From assembly GCA_012964435.1 (NCBI GenBank), contig DTTX01000006.1, positions 1 through 64,000 on the forward strand: a stretch of DNA of 64,000 nt. Reading direction: 5' to 3'. The DNA is from Mesonia sp. (GTDB taxonomy: Bacteria > Bacteroidota > Bacteroidia > Flavobacteriales > Flavobacteriaceae). Below are positions 7,375 through 16,924 of this stretch, piece after piece. The translations under genes were made by a program, and so were the position numbers. The notes beneath the pieces were generated by a model. That model had not been told where the DNA came from and did not search any database. It saw only the letters and a list, made by a program, of their open reading frames with translations. The first letter of the stretch is position 1, and each line of letters begins with the position of its first letter.

Positions 7375-8634
7375 TAAACTTGCACCAATTTCGCAATGCA
7401 AACATTTATTTTTATCACAGTAGTTTGGTTTTAACTGCAATAATGCCTGAGATTCTAAAGCATTTACTACCGCGTTTTTTCTTAACTGATTAAACTTTTT
7501 TATAGTTGAATTATCTTCTGCAGCAATTGAACTTAACAAGTTAAAAATCGATTCTACTTCTAGTTTGCCTAATGATTTTTGATACGCAAATTTTAAAGGA
7601 ACGATGGTATTTACAATCAATAGATCGATAAATTTTTCACTCAGTTTTTTACTTTTTGCTTTACTTTCTTTCCCGAAAGAATAATGAGTTTTCCAATAGG
7701 CTGAAGTTTCTACCCTAAATAATTCATAGAAATCTTCTAAACGTTCTATTGACTTTATTTTACTGAATAAGTTTTTCTGCTGAATAAAAAGCTGAGCCAA
7801 TTGCGATAACCGAATGGTCGGAAAGTTTGGAGGTCGCAGCCTAAAAAACTGTACTTCTTCTAAACTTGGTTGAAGCTGAAATTTATGCTGCAAATAATTA
7901 TATTCTTTTAGAAGCTGAAAAAAATACGTATCGTCGATTTCATTCTTCAGCAAATTAACCTGCCCAAAAAATAAAGCTTCCAACACCTCAACATCATTAA
8001 TTTTTCTGATCACGGAAAAAGGAGTTGTTCTTGCCATCGCTAAAAAAGCTTCGCCATTTCTATTTAAACCAAAGTTTTTAGCCAAAAGCTGAAACAACAC
8101 AGCTTCCCAATCGTTTTCAGAAGCTTCAAGTAATGTATAAATTAATCTCGATTTTTCTTCTAAACGTTCGATATACAAACGCTCCATCCAGCTTTTCAAA
8201 AGAAAATCATCAATGTTTGCAAAATCTGCTTCACAATTGATCCACTTCTGTGAAGAGTTCAATAATTCCCTATAATTACTTAGTGTTTGTGCTGCTACAA
8301 GATCTTTTAGCTGAAGTGTAGCCATTTCAGAATTATCTTTTCTAAAAACCGCTACATCGTGTTCCCAAACCACGTGCAGAATTACATTATCGTATGCAGG
8401 ATCTTTTTCGTGATGATGCGCATACCAATCGCTTGACTTTAAATGAATTTCTATATTACCCGCCCAAAGTTGATCGCCAATCTTAACTTTTGAATTGAAA
8501 AAATCTGGACCTGATTTTTCAGTATTATGCCAACCCGAATTTAAAATTTCTAAATCCTCATCTGCTGTAGTAGTAGCTTTTAAGAATTGAAATTTTTTAA
8601 ATTTCCATAGATAATGTAGAAAATCTTCTTTCAT
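7354..8634 (-). CDS. DUF2851 family protein
   Basis: This 426-residue cytoplasmic protein matches the DUF2851 family, common and uncharacterised in Bacteroidota. Recognisable parts are the N-terminal LHYLWKFKKFQF, GNIEIHLKSSDWYAHHH with VILHVVWEHD (about 85-110), and a C-terminal cysteine/histidine cluster CDKNKCLHCEIG that could bind metal. The central part has a restriction-endonuclease-like feel (IEIHLK after an acidic residue), but I do not claim nuclease activity. Its start overlaps the stop of the SGNH lipoprotein gene by four bases (ATGA), a coupled pair. Confidence 0.85.
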   Translation of the reverse strand: MKEDFLHYLWKFKKFQFLKATTTADEDLEILNSGWHNTEKSGPDFFNSKVKIGDQLWAGNIEIHLKSSDWYAHHHEKDPAYDNVILHVVWEHDVAVFRKDNSEMATLQLKDLVAAQTLSNYRELLNSSQKWINCEADFANIDDFLLKSWMERLYIERLEEKSRLIYTLLEASENDWEAVLFQLLAKNFGLNRNGEAFLAMARTTPFSVIRKINDVEVLEALFFGQVNLLKNEIDDTYFFQLLKEYNYLQHKFQLQPSLEEVQFFRLRPPNFPTIRLSQLAQLFIQQKNLFSKIKSIERLEDFYELFRVETSAYWKTHYSFGKESKAKSKKLSEKFIDLLIVNTIVPLKFAYQKSLGKLEVESIFNLLSSIAAEDNSTIKKFNQLRKNAVVNALESQALLQLKPNYCDKNKCLHCEIGASLLQRKPA

Positions 8635-9326
8635 TCATTTAAGTATCCTTTTACTTGAGGAAAAATTCGCTCGACCCAGCGACGATACATCTCCCCGCTT
8701 GGGTGCAAGCCATCACCGGCTATCAGCTCTGGATTGGTTGCTGCTTCTTCAGAAATATCGGTAATATAAATATAGTCGACTCCGTAATCGCTACTTGTTA
8801 CCATACAACGCTCGTTGTAAACCATAATTTCATGAGCAATTTCATCTACATTGCCTCCTTGTGCAAACGGAGTAACGCTATAATCTGGAATACTCACTAA
8901 AAAAACACCATCTGCACCGTTTTTGGATCTTTGAATCGCTTGTTGAATGATCAATTCTAACTCTTCTTGAAATTGTTCTAAATCTCGACCTTGATACTGA
9001 TTATTTACGCCAATAAGTATAGAAACTAGATCATATTTCTCTTCGCCTAATTGTTCGTCCATCGCAGCTAATAATTCATCGGTTCGCCAACCGGTTCTGG
9101 CAATAATTTTTGGGGACTGCATTAGGTAACCGCTATCTCGAAATTTTTGTGTGAGTTGCACCGGCCAACGTTCACTTTCTGACACACTCTCTCCTATGGT
9201 GTAAGAATCTCCTAAAGCTAAATAGGTGAAATTCTTTGTAGATTCACTTGTAGTAGGCATTTCTGAACTTGAGCCGCAAGAACTTAACACCAATAAAATT
9301 GAAAATAGAACTAAGATTGATCGCAT
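8631..9326 (-). CDS. SGNH/GDSL hydrolase lipoprotein
   Basis: This 231-residue protein has a lipoprotein signal with Cys17 (VLSSC). The SGNH blocks are visible: GDSYTIG (block I, nucleophile Ser41), an Asn-containing block III (GVNNQYQ) and DGLHPSG (block V, Asp and His). It is probably an esterase or lipase-like enzyme anchored in the cell envelope; the substrate is unknown. The gene runs into DUF2851 with a four-base overlap. Confidence 0.9.
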   Translation of the reverse strand: MRSILVLFSILLVLSSCGSSSEMPTTSESTKNFTYLALGDSYTIGESVSESERWPVQLTQKFRDSGYLMQSPKIIARTGWRTDELLAAMDEQLGEEKYDLVSILIGVNNQYQGRDLEQFQEELELIIQQAIQRSKNGADGVFLVSIPDYSVTPFAQGGNVDEIAHEIMVYNERCMVTSSDYGVDYIYITDISEEAATNPELIAGDGLHPSGEMYRRWVERIFPQVKGYLNE

Positions 9327-9502
9327 AAATATGAATTATATTTTCTAAGGTAAGAATTTTTTAGTTGACTGCTATCAATTCATCTCTCGAGCTTTATAAG
9401 AATTTAATAAAATACTCTAAGAACCATATTTTATTTATTTCAATCTAATTCAACTTATCTAATTATGAATTCAGAATGAGAATTAAAATAAATTCAGCAT
9501 AA

Positions 9503-9530
9503 AAAAAGCTCATCGTGATTGATGAGCTTT
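9503..9530 (-). terminator. Intrinsic terminator after the cysteine synthase gene
   Basis: AAAAGCTCATC and GATGAGCTTTT form an 11-bp stem around a six-base loop. On the minus strand the stem is followed by a T run. It lies 24 bases past the stop of the upstream minus-strand gene. Confidence 0.88.
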
Positions 9531-9553
9531 TCCTAAATTTTATAAATGATGTT

Positions 9554-10534
9554 TTAATCGATAAAACCATTGGCTTTCATCCATTCATCGTTATAGATCT
9601 TACCAATGTAACGGCTTCCGTGATCGTGAAAAAGTACTACCACGACATCATCTTCTTTAAACTCATCTTTTAATTGAATAAGTCCTTTGATCGCCGCTCC
9701 GGCAGAATTACCCAAAAACATACCTTCTTCTTCTGCAAGTCTTCTGGTATAAACTGCTGCATCTTTATCGGTTACTTTGGTAAAGCCATCGATAATATCG
9801 AAGTTGACATTTTTTGGTAAAATATCTTCCCCAATTCCTTCGGTTACATAAGGATAGATTTCATTTTCATCAAACTCACCGGTTTCATGGTATTTTTTGA
9901 AAACTGAACCGTACGTATCTACTCCCCAAATTTTCACGTTCGGGTTTTGTTCTTTTAAGTATTTACCAACGCCAGAAATAGTACCGCCGGTTCCCACACC
10001 AACTACAAAATGAGTTACTTTCCCTTCAGTTTGTTCCCAAATTTCAGGACCTGTACTTTCGTAGTGTGCTTGTGAATTCGCTAAATTATCATATTGATTT
10101 ACGTACCAAGAATTAGGACGTTCTTCTGCAATTCTTTTAGCTGTTGAATAATAAGAATCTGGATGCTCCGGAGAAACGTTTGTTGGGCAAACAATTACCT
10201 CACAACCTACAGCTCTTAAAATATCGACCTTCTCTTTACTTTGCTTATCGGCTAAGGTACAAACCATTTTGTAACCTTTAACGATTGCCGCTAAAGCTAA
10301 GCCCATTCCTGTGTTTCCTGAAGTTCCTTCAACAATGGTTCCGCCGGGTTTTATTAAACCTTTCTCTTCAGCAGCTTCTAGCATTTTTACCGCCATACGA
10401 TCTTTTACCGAATTGCCCGGATTAAAGGTTTCGTATTTTGCCAAAACCAATGCCGGAATATCTTCCACAAGTTTATTGATCTTGACTAAAGGCGTGTTCC
10501 CAATAGTTTCTAATATATTGTTTTTATAATCCAT
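9554..10534 (-). CDS. PLP-dependent cysteine synthase / cystathionine beta-synthase family enzyme
   Basis: This 326-residue fold-type II PLP enzyme has the PLP lysine in NPGNSVKDR (Lys44), the substrate loop EGTSGNTGMGLA and the phosphate-binding GTGGTISGVG. It has no C-terminal CBS domains. It could make cysteine from O-acetylserine or act as a cystathionine beta-synthase; the sequence alone does not decide. It appears to be monocistronic, ending at the terminator 9503-9530. A TATATTTG box (minus strand, 10558-10565) lies just upstream, though I see no good -33 partner. Confidence 0.9.
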   Translation of the reverse strand: MDYKNNILETIGNTPLVKINKLVEDIPALVLAKYETFNPGNSVKDRMAVKMLEAAEEKGLIKPGGTIVEGTSGNTGMGLALAAIVKGYKMVCTLADKQSKEKVDILRAVGCEVIVCPTNVSPEHPDSYYSTAKRIAEERPNSWYVNQYDNLANSQAHYESTGPEIWEQTEGKVTHFVVGVGTGGTISGVGKYLKEQNPNVKIWGVDTYGSVFKKYHETGEFDENEIYPYVTEGIGEDILPKNVNFDIIDGFTKVTDKDAAVYTRRLAEEEGMFLGNSAGAAIKGLIQLKDEFKEDDVVVVLFHDHGSRYIGKIYNDEWMKANGFID

Positions 10535-10621
10535 TCTCTTGCAATTTTTTCGAACTGCAAATATAGAAAATCAAAGCTGAAATAGAAGTTGAACCTAAAA
10601 AGTATATGAGAAGATATAAAA

Positions 10622-10993
10622 TTAACTTACACCTGCTTTTATAAATATCTGTTGCAGATCTTCTGCTATAGGAAATGGCTTTAGCGGAGGTACATTTGCT
10701 CCACCGGGATTACCTACAGGTATTTTACCAACAAAAGATTTTACGCCACCAAAAACAAGTCTGGGAATTTGTCCTAAGATCTCTTTTGTACTTTTAATTT
10801 TAAAACCAAATTGAAGCATTTTCCAATGTACGTAACTATGTGCATACGGATATTTTTGCCCTATAATATGTGCGCGCTCTAAATGATGCCAAGCCTTGTT
10901 TAAATTACCACGAGTATATTCTGTTTGGTAACTAATTAATTCATCTTCATAAAAGCCTTGAAGTTTTTTCGGGATCGAAGTGTAAAATTTCAT
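10622..10993 (-). CDS. DUF3703 family protein
   Basis: This 123-residue protein resembles DUF3703. It is helical, with the conserved WHHLERAHIIGQKYPYAHSYVHWKML block, and has a Pro/Gly-rich tail (GNPGGANVPPLKPFPI). The His-rich helix could bind metal, and family members are often found near metal or mercury resistance genes, but no such neighbour is present here. Function unknown. Confidence 0.75.
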   Translation of the reverse strand: MKFYTSIPKKLQGFYEDELISYQTEYTRGNLNKAWHHLERAHIIGQKYPYAHSYVHWKMLQFGFKIKSTKEILGQIPRLVFGGVKSFVGKIPVGNPGGANVPPLKPFPIAEDLQQIFIKAGVS

Positions 10994-11063
10994 ATTAACA
11001 TAATTAAATACAGTTAATTAAAATACTACTTTATTTTCTATTTAGTAGAAATTTCTTCGGCAA

Positions 11064-12302
11064 TTATTCAAACCTAATCGACTTGGCCGGAGTAATTTTG
11101 GTGATAATATAAGATGGTATTAAAAGCATTGCCATACAAAGTGCCAACGTACCCAAATTAATAAGTAAAATATAATCCCAACTTAAATACACCGGAGCTT
11201 CGGTGACATAGTAAGTTTCCGGATTTAGCGGAATGATCTTGAAATACTTCTGAAGCATTAAAATACCGAGCCCAATAATGTTGCCGTAGATCAAACCTTT
11301 GATAATTAAATAAGCTGCGTTGTAAAGGAAGATTTTTCGGATGCTCCAATCGGTGCTTCCGACGGCTTTTAACATCCCGATCATTTGCGTGCGTTCTAGA
11401 ATTAAAACCAATAATGCGGTGATCATATTAATACCCGAAACAATAATCATTATCCCGATGATGAGCGCAATATTAAAATCGAATAACGAAACCCATTCAA
11501 AAATTGAAGGAAAGGCTTGCCGAATGGTTTTTGCGTCTAGAAACGAGTCGATGTTCGCATAAACTTCTCCGCCTTTTTGATCGATCTGTCTAAAATCATC
11601 TACAAAAACTTCAAAATTCCCTACTTCATTATCATCCCATTTATTGAGTCGGCGTAACTGGTTAAGATCAGCGATCAAAAAGGTTTCGTCAAACTCCTGA
11701 AAACCTGAATTAAAAATTCCGCTTACCTCAAAAGCTACTAAACGCGGGCGGTCTCTATTTTCTTCATTCATAAAATAGACAATCACTTTATCGCCAATTG
11801 TAAATTGTAATCGCTTCGATAAATATTCTGAAATTAAAATTTGCGTGCTATAACCTTGCTTTTCGTAAGTAGGTAGTTTTCCTTCAATTAAATACTCTTG
11901 CAAATAATCCCAACGGTAATCGGTACTTACGCCCTTTACGATAATTCCTTCAAAATCGGTTTCGGTGCGTATAATTCCGTATTTTGTAGCAACACCTTGA
12001 ATATGATCGATCCCTTCAACAGTCGTAAATTCAGGATAAAAATCTTGATCGGTCGAAATGGGTTTTTGCGTTTCTTGAGAGTTATTATTATTTAAATTAT
12101 TAATAATAATATGCCCATTAAACGCCGCAATTTTATCTCTAATCTTCTGTTCTAAACCAACTCCGGTAGCCACGGCGATCAACATCATAATTACGCCCAC
12201 AGCAATTGCCGTCACTGCAATTTTAATTATTGGTGCCGAAATACTACTTTTATAATCTTTTGCGCTTATTAAGCGTTTAGAAATAAAATATTCAAAATTC
12301 AA
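11064..12302 (-). CDS. FtsX/LolC-LolE-type ABC transporter permease
   Basis: This 412-residue protein has one N-terminal membrane segment (about 28-48), a MacB-like periplasmic domain (about 60-265) and three C-terminal membrane segments, the topology of LolC/LolE permeases. The conserved start NFEYFISKRL and the region LILERTQMIGMLKAVGSTDWSIRKIF (coupling helix) support this. The expected role is lipoprotein release from the inner membrane together with an ATPase such as LolD, which is not adjacent. Its start codon is only five bases from the divergent DUF1343 gene. An in-frame AT-rich palindrome near 12082-12112 encodes an Asn-rich loop. Confidence 0.88.
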   Translation of the reverse strand: MNFEYFISKRLISAKDYKSSISAPIIKIAVTAIAVGVIMMLIAVATGVGLEQKIRDKIAAFNGHIIINNLNNNNSQETQKPISTDQDFYPEFTTVEGIDHIQGVATKYGIIRTETDFEGIIVKGVSTDYRWDYLQEYLIEGKLPTYEKQGYSTQILISEYLSKRLQFTIGDKVIVYFMNEENRDRPRLVAFEVSGIFNSGFQEFDETFLIADLNQLRRLNKWDDNEVGNFEVFVDDFRQIDQKGGEVYANIDSFLDAKTIRQAFPSIFEWVSLFDFNIALIIGIMIIVSGINMITALLVLILERTQMIGMLKAVGSTDWSIRKIFLYNAAYLIIKGLIYGNIIGLGILMLQKYFKIIPLNPETYYVTEAPVYLSWDYILLINLGTLALCMAMLLIPSYIITKITPAKSIRFE

Positions 12303-12307
12303 AAGAG

Positions 12308-13528
12308 ATGCTTTTTAACCGATTGCTCAAAAATACATTTTTTATTCTAGCTTTAGGATTGATTTCTTGTGAAGCTCAAACAAAAAAACAAAACACTGCC
12401 GGCGTTAAGGCTTCTTCAGAAAATTCAATAGTCATTGGCGCTAATCAAACCGAAAAATATCTGACGCTGCTCGCCGATAAAAAAATAGGAATTGTTGGCA
12501 ATCAAACTTCAGTAATATTCAAAGAAAATGGTGGATATACGCATTTAGTAGATTCGTTACTTACCAGAAATATAAAGATTGAAAAAGTTTTTTCTCCGGA
12601 ACATGGTTTTCGAGGTAAAGCCGATGCCGGTGAAAAAGTGAAAGACGGTATCGACACCAAAACGGGTTTAGCTTTAGTTTCGCTCTACGGAAGCAATAAA
12701 AAACCAACCGATGAACAATTAAAAGGTATCGAAATGATGATTTTCGATATTCAAGATGTGGGCGTTCGGTTTTATACCTATATTTCAACCTTGCATTACG
12801 TGATGGAAGCTTGTGCTGAAAATAATATTCCGCTATTAATTTTAGATCGACCAAACCCAAACGGGAGTTATGTTGACGGACCAGTATTAGAACTTTCCCA
12901 ACAAAGTTTTGTAGGGATGCATCCTGTACCCATTGTTCACGGAATGACCATCAGCGAATATGCACAAATGATTAATGGTGAAAATTGGTTAGCCAATGAA
13001 GTGAAATGTGAATTAATGGTGATCAAGATGAAAAACTACGATCACGAAAAAAACTATTCGCTACCTATAAAACCTTCACCCAATTTACCCAACGATCAAG
13101 CGATAAATTTATACCCAAGCTTATGCTTTTTTGAAGGAACCAATGTAAATGCCGGAAGAGGAACTGCTCATCAATTTCAGGTTTTTGGTTCGCCAGACTT
13201 AGATGCTGAAGTATTTAACTACAGCTACACGCCAATACCGAATGACGGAGCGAAACACCCAAAAAATGAAGGCAAACTTTGTTTTGGAATGAATTTGACT
13301 TCCGAAGAAAAACTTTCAGAAATCAATTTAGGTTGGTTGATCAAAGCTTACCAGAACACAAAAAACAAAGATGAATTTTTCAATAATTTCTTTCCGAAGT
13401 TGGCAGGAACGCAAAAACTTCAGCAACAAATTGAAAGTGGTATGAGCGAGCAAGCAATTAAAGCTACTTGGCAAGCCGGTTTAGCAAATTTTCAAAACAC
13501 TAGAAAAAAATACCTTTTATATAGGTAA
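12308..13528 (+). CDS. DUF1343 / NamZ-like exo-beta-N-acetylmuramidase lipoprotein
   Basis: This 406-residue protein carries a lipoprotein signal (GLISC, Cys21). It then matches the DUF1343 family, whose characterised member NamZ removes terminal MurNAc from peptidoglycan fragments. Family blocks seen are GIVGNQTSV, VFSPEHGFRGKADAGE, IFDIQDVGVRFYTYIST, LDRPNPNG and FEGTNVNAGRGT. Anchored in the envelope, it would act in cell-wall recycling. The start codon lies five bases from that of the divergent permease, so their promoters must overlap each other's 5' regions. Confidence 0.88.
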   Translation: MLFNRLLKNTFFILALGLISCEAQTKKQNTAGVKASSENSIVIGANQTEKYLTLLADKKIGIVGNQTSVIFKENGGYTHLVDSLLTRNIKIEKVFSPEHGFRGKADAGEKVKDGIDTKTGLALVSLYGSNKKPTDEQLKGIEMMIFDIQDVGVRFYTYISTLHYVMEACAENNIPLLILDRPNPNGSYVDGPVLELSQQSFVGMHPVPIVHGMTISEYAQMINGENWLANEVKCELMVIKMKNYDHEKNYSLPIKPSPNLPNDQAINLYPSLCFFEGTNVNAGRGTAHQFQVFGSPDLDAEVFNYSYTPIPNDGAKHPKNEGKLCFGMNLTSEEKLSEINLGWLIKAYQNTKNKDEFFNNFFPKLAGTQKLQQQIESGMSEQAIKATWQAGLANFQNTRKKYLLYR

Positions 13529-13587
13529 CCTTTTCTTAACGCAACTATTTCCCATTTGGTTCATCTATAAAGTAAACCAATCACTTT

Positions 13588-14250
13588 ATGGGGAAATTAT
13601 TTTTAGTTGCCAGTTTCATTTCACTTTTAATGGCCGATTGCGAGCCTAATATAGAAAATGATAAACGAGTCATTATTAAAGGGGAAATTGTTGATTCGCA
13701 AGCTAATCCTATTCAAGCTATTGAAGTTACAAGTAGTGTAGAAGAATATGTACTCGGAAAAACAATGAGCAATGCCGATGGAAGTTTCGAAATGGTGGCT
13801 CCAGAATCTTACGACCAAAGTTTTTTAATCGCTATTAATGTAGACGCTGAAAATAATTATACTTCAGCAAAAATTTATAGAGATGAAGATGAAATTGGCA
13901 GACCAAAGATCTATGATCTAGGAGTAGTTACTTTACGACCAACTTCTAACTTTACCCTTACCACTACAAGAAACTCAACGACGAGCGATCACATTAATGT
14001 TCAAATTAATTATTTAGCGACTTCTTGCGTTTACGATTTTAATAATGGTTTACAGGAAGATCCTTCTCAATGTTATGAAGAAAATTATATATCAGAAACT
14101 ACCAATGAAATCAATTCAAACTTAGATCTTCAATTGGAAGTAATAAGAGATATTCCTTTACAAATTACTTATCAAATAGATGAAGAGCCGGCAACGACGA
14201 TCGAAGTAACTCCTAACCAACAAAATTTTATGTATGAAATTTTTTACTAA
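13588..14250 (+). CDS. Envelope protein with a carboxypeptidase-regulatory-like domain
   Basis: This 220-residue protein starts with a hydrophobic signal ending LMADC. This is a poor lipobox (Asp before Cys), so lipid attachment is uncertain. Residues about 28-110 resemble the carboxypeptidase-regulatory-like beta-sandwich (IIKGEIVDSQANPIQAIEV, then DGSFEM). The rest is beta-rich and unrecognised. The downstream outer-membrane barrel gene overlaps it by 17 bases, so the two probably work together at the cell surface. Confidence 0.7.
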   Translation: MGKLFLVASFISLLMADCEPNIENDKRVIIKGEIVDSQANPIQAIEVTSSVEEYVLGKTMSNADGSFEMVAPESYDQSFLIAINVDAENNYTSAKIYRDEDEIGRPKIYDLGVVTLRPTSNFTLTTTRNSTTSDHINVQINYLATSCVYDFNNGLQEDPSQCYEENYISETTNEINSNLDLQLEVIRDIPLQITYQIDEEPATTIEVTPNQQNFMYEIFY

Positions 14251-14866
14251 ACAATTGTTTTTAGCCTTCATTTTAATTAACGTGAATTTAGCTTCAGCAC
14301 AAAAAGGAGACGAATCTTCAGAAAACAAATATGATTTTGCTCAAGACGATCATTACTTACTCATTAAGATTGGAGGAGATTATGTTCAACCAATAGGAAA
14401 CACATTTACCGGCGATAACCTAGAAAGTTCCAGTGGGTTTAATTTAGAAGTTTCTTTTAACCTTTTTGAAACTCCGGTAGTGCTTGGAGCGCGTTTTTCT
14501 AGTTCTTCTCATGATGTAATCGATCAATCTTTAGTTGGCAATTATGATAGAACTTTTAATAGTTTTATTGGAGGTTTTGCAGGATACCAATTTTTTAGTC
14601 GACAAAAATTAAGACTCACACCAAGCATTGGTGTTGGTCACGTTGCTTATAAACAATCGATCAATTCGAACTCCTTTAGAGATTCTGGCACCACTTTCTG
14701 GGTAAATGGAGAAATAAGTTACAATTTCGCTAAATGGTTTGCCCTATATGGAAATCTCACCTTACAGAATGATTACTTAAAGATGGACGTCCCTGCAGAG
14801 TTAGAAAGTTATTTCAAATCCGGGCATTTTGTAAGATTTGGTTTAGGTGTAAAATTTGTGCTGTAA
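14234..14866 (+). CDS. Outer-membrane beta-barrel protein
   Basis: This 210-residue protein has a cleavable signal (to about residue 22, ASAQ). It continues with alternating amphipathic strands and aromatic ends, and finishes with a C-terminal strand VRFGLGVKFVL typical of outer-membrane barrels. The length fits an eight-stranded barrel. It is coupled to the preceding envelope protein gene by a 17-base overlap. Specific function unknown. Confidence 0.75.
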   Translation: MKFFTKQLFLAFILINVNLASAQKGDESSENKYDFAQDDHYLLIKIGGDYVQPIGNTFTGDNLESSSGFNLEVSFNLFETPVVLGARFSSSSHDVIDQSLVGNYDRTFNSFIGGFAGYQFFSRQKLRLTPSIGVGHVAYKQSINSNSFRDSGTTFWVNGEISYNFAKWFALYGNLTLQNDYLKMDVPAELESYFKSGHFVRFGLGVKFVL

Positions 14867-14870
14867 AAAC

Positions 14871-15362
14871 TTACTTAATTCGCTTTTTCATTTCCTCAAC
14901 AATATTAAAGGCTGCAGGGCAAATAGCAACATTTTTCAACGTTAGATTAGAAATTTGCTGAAATTTTCTGCGATCGGTATGCGGAAATTCTGCACAAGCC
15001 TTTGGCCGAACCTCGTAGATCATACATTTATTATCGTAACCCAAAAACGTACACGGCACTTGCTGTAGTACATAATCGTTCTCTTCATCAACGCGTAAAT
15101 ATTGATCGATAAATTGCTGTGGTTTCAGCTTTAGAAATTTAGCGATTCGTTCAATATCTTTATTGGTAAATAACGGTCCGGTGGTTTTGCAGCAATTGGC
15201 ACAATCTAAACAATCGGTTTGTTCAAACTCATCGTCGTGCAATTCTTGCATTAAAAGATCTAAATGCTTCGGCGGCTTTTTTTTAAGCTTTGCAAAAAAC
15301 TTTTTGTTTTCGTTATGCTTATCTTTGGCCTGCTTTGGTAGATTTTTTAAAATTTCTTCCAT
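14871..15362 (-). CDS. YkgJ-family cysteine cluster protein
   Basis: This 163-residue protein has the YkgJ Fe-S/zinc-type cluster: CLDCANCCKTTGPLF (about residues 55-69), then VPCTFLGYDNKCMIYEVRPKACAEFPH. The eight conserved cysteines suggest metal binding. Function is unknown, although the family is linked to oxidative chemistry. On the minus strand a TACCTTTG box at 15367-15374 sits so close to the ATG (15362) that a leaderless message is possible. It diverges from the methyltransferase gene. Confidence 0.87.
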   Translation of the reverse strand: MEEILKNLPKQAKDKHNENKKFFAKLKKKPPKHLDLLMQELHDDEFEQTDCLDCANCCKTTGPLFTNKDIERIAKFLKLKPQQFIDQYLRVDEENDYVLQQVPCTFLGYDNKCMIYEVRPKACAEFPHTDRRKFQQISNLTLKNVAICPAAFNIVEEMKKRIK

Positions 15363-15393
15363 CGTGCAAAGGTAACTATAAGCAATTTATATT

Positions 15394-16104
15394 TTGAAAA
15401 ATCCCGATATTTTTGGCCAAGCCGTTTTAGATTTCTACCATCAAAACCAACCCGAAAACATTATTGTTCATTCTGATGATTTTGATGATGATGAAATCCC
15501 TACCGATTATCTCTTCCGCAGTTATGAAAAAATGCCGTCATTAGAGCAAAAGGCTCTTCAGCTCGCTAACGGAAAAATTTTAGATGTAGGTTCTTGCGCC
15601 GGAAGTCATTCGTTATATCTTCAGCAGAAAAATAAAGAAGTAAAAGCTATTGATGTTTCTGAAGGAACGATCGAGGTTTGCCGATTACGCGGAGTAAAAG
15701 CTGCGGAAGTTCAAGATTTTTTCAATTTAAAAGATGAAAAATTCGATACCATCTTAATGCTGATGAATGGTAGCGGAATTGTAGGTAAACTAAAAAACCT
15801 CACTCATTTTTTTAAGCACGCCAAAACACTATTAAAACCTGACGGAAAAATTTTAATCGACTCATCAGATCTTCGTTATCTTTTTGAAGAAGATGAAGAT
15901 GGTGGCATTTGGGTAAACCCGAATCAATATTACGGTGAGTTAAGTTATTCCATAAGTTATAAAGGCGAAACTTCTACTCCATTTGATTGGTTGTATATCG
16001 ATTTTAATTCGTTACAACTCGCTGCGCAAAGCAATGGTTTTACTTGCGAATTGATTGCCGAAGGTGAACATTTTGATTATTTAGCGATGCTAAAAGTTTC
16101 TTAA
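15394..16104 (+). CDS. Class I SAM-dependent methyltransferase (TTG start)
   Basis: This 236-residue protein has SAM-binding motif I GKILDVGSCAGSH (about 60-72) and an acidic end of strand 2 (VKAIDVS). The motif IV region is FDTILMLMNG, followed by a motif VI-like GKILIDSSDL. The start codon is TTG at 15394; no in-frame ATG precedes the conserved region. Only 31 bases separate it from the divergent ykgJ-like gene. Substrate unknown. Confidence 0.85.
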   Translation: MKNPDIFGQAVLDFYHQNQPENIIVHSDDFDDDEIPTDYLFRSYEKMPSLEQKALQLANGKILDVGSCAGSHSLYLQQKNKEVKAIDVSEGTIEVCRLRGVKAAEVQDFFNLKDEKFDTILMLMNGSGIVGKLKNLTHFFKHAKTLLKPDGKILIDSSDLRYLFEEDEDGGIWVNPNQYYGELSYSISYKGETSTPFDWLYIDFNSLQLAAQSNGFTCELIAEGEHFDYLAMLKVS

Positions 16105-16156
16105 ACGTAAAACCTCAATGTTTTTGTTTTCGTTAGTTTATAAAAAATACCCCGTA

Positions 16157-16921
16157 ATGAAAACATTTAAATTTCTTTGTTTAGCGAGTCTATTTATTTT
16201 CGGGTTATCGTGTAGTGATGATCAAGAAAATGGAACAAACGAAAATCAAATTCCCGGCAATAACTTAAGTCTTGGTCAATCTGCGCACGATCTCCTAGCC
16301 AATGATATTTTTACGCAACTAGAAGTTGAGATCGTTTATGCGGAAGGTTTTGCTCCTCAAGAAAACAGTTTAATTCAGCTTAAAAACTTTTTAGAGCAGC
16401 GAACTTTTAAAACGAACATCACTTATATAGAAAGACAGATTTCAAGTCCGAGCGGCGCTCCCTATTCTATTGAAGAAATTAGAGCCATAGAAGAACAACA
16501 CCGTACTTCTTTTAATACTGAAAATACGATTAGCGTTTTTGTGTTTTTTGCAAACGGAGATCGAGAAGGCAACCAAGAGAATCAAATTACCTTAGGTACG
16601 GCTTACCAGAATACTTCTATAGTTATTTTTGAAAAAACAATTCAAGATCTTACTCAAAACCTTGGTGCTCCAAGTACTTCCAGCGTAGAAGTTACCACAC
16701 TTACGCACGAATTTGGACATTTATTTGGTTTGGTAGATGTGGGATCACCAATGCAAACCAACCACGAAGATCAAGATTCTCAAGCGCATTGCGATATTGA
16801 AAACTGCTTGATGCGCGCTCAGGCTGAATTTGCCGGTGGCGTAATGGGAATGCTTGGTAATGGTATTCCAGATCTAGGACCAGAATGTATTGCCGACCTT
16901 CAAGCCAATGGCGGAAGGTAA
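16157..16921 (+). CDS. Zincin-type metalloprotease lipoprotein
   Basis: Counted from the Met at 16157, this 254-residue protein has a lipoprotein signal with Cys19 (GLSC). An in-frame ATG at 16118 would put an unlikely segment before the signal. The active site reads HEFGHLFGLVD (His184, Glu185, His188, Asp194), that is HExxHxxGxxD, the snapalysin-like variant in which Asp is the third zinc ligand. CLM (about 217-219) is a candidate Met-turn. It is probably an envelope-anchored peptidase with unknown substrate. Confidence 0.85.
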   Translation: MKTFKFLCLASLFIFGLSCSDDQENGTNENQIPGNNLSLGQSAHDLLANDIFTQLEVEIVYAEGFAPQENSLIQLKNFLEQRTFKTNITYIERQISSPSGAPYSIEEIRAIEEQHRTSFNTENTISVFVFFANGDREGNQENQITLGTAYQNTSIVIFEKTIQDLTQNLGAPSTSSVEVTTLTHEFGHLFGLVDVGSPMQTNHEDQDSQAHCDIENCLMRAQAEFAGGVMGMLGNGIPDLGPECIADLQANGGR

Positions 16922-16924
16922 TCT

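Noticed and set aside
9327..9502. Gap between the SGNH lipoprotein gene and the cysteine synthase terminator
   Set aside because: AT-rich, with no convincing reading frame, repeat or RNA structure.
12082..12112. AT-rich palindrome inside the permease gene
   Set aside because: It encodes an Asn/Ile-rich loop, is low in complexity, and has no link to a start, stop or promoter.
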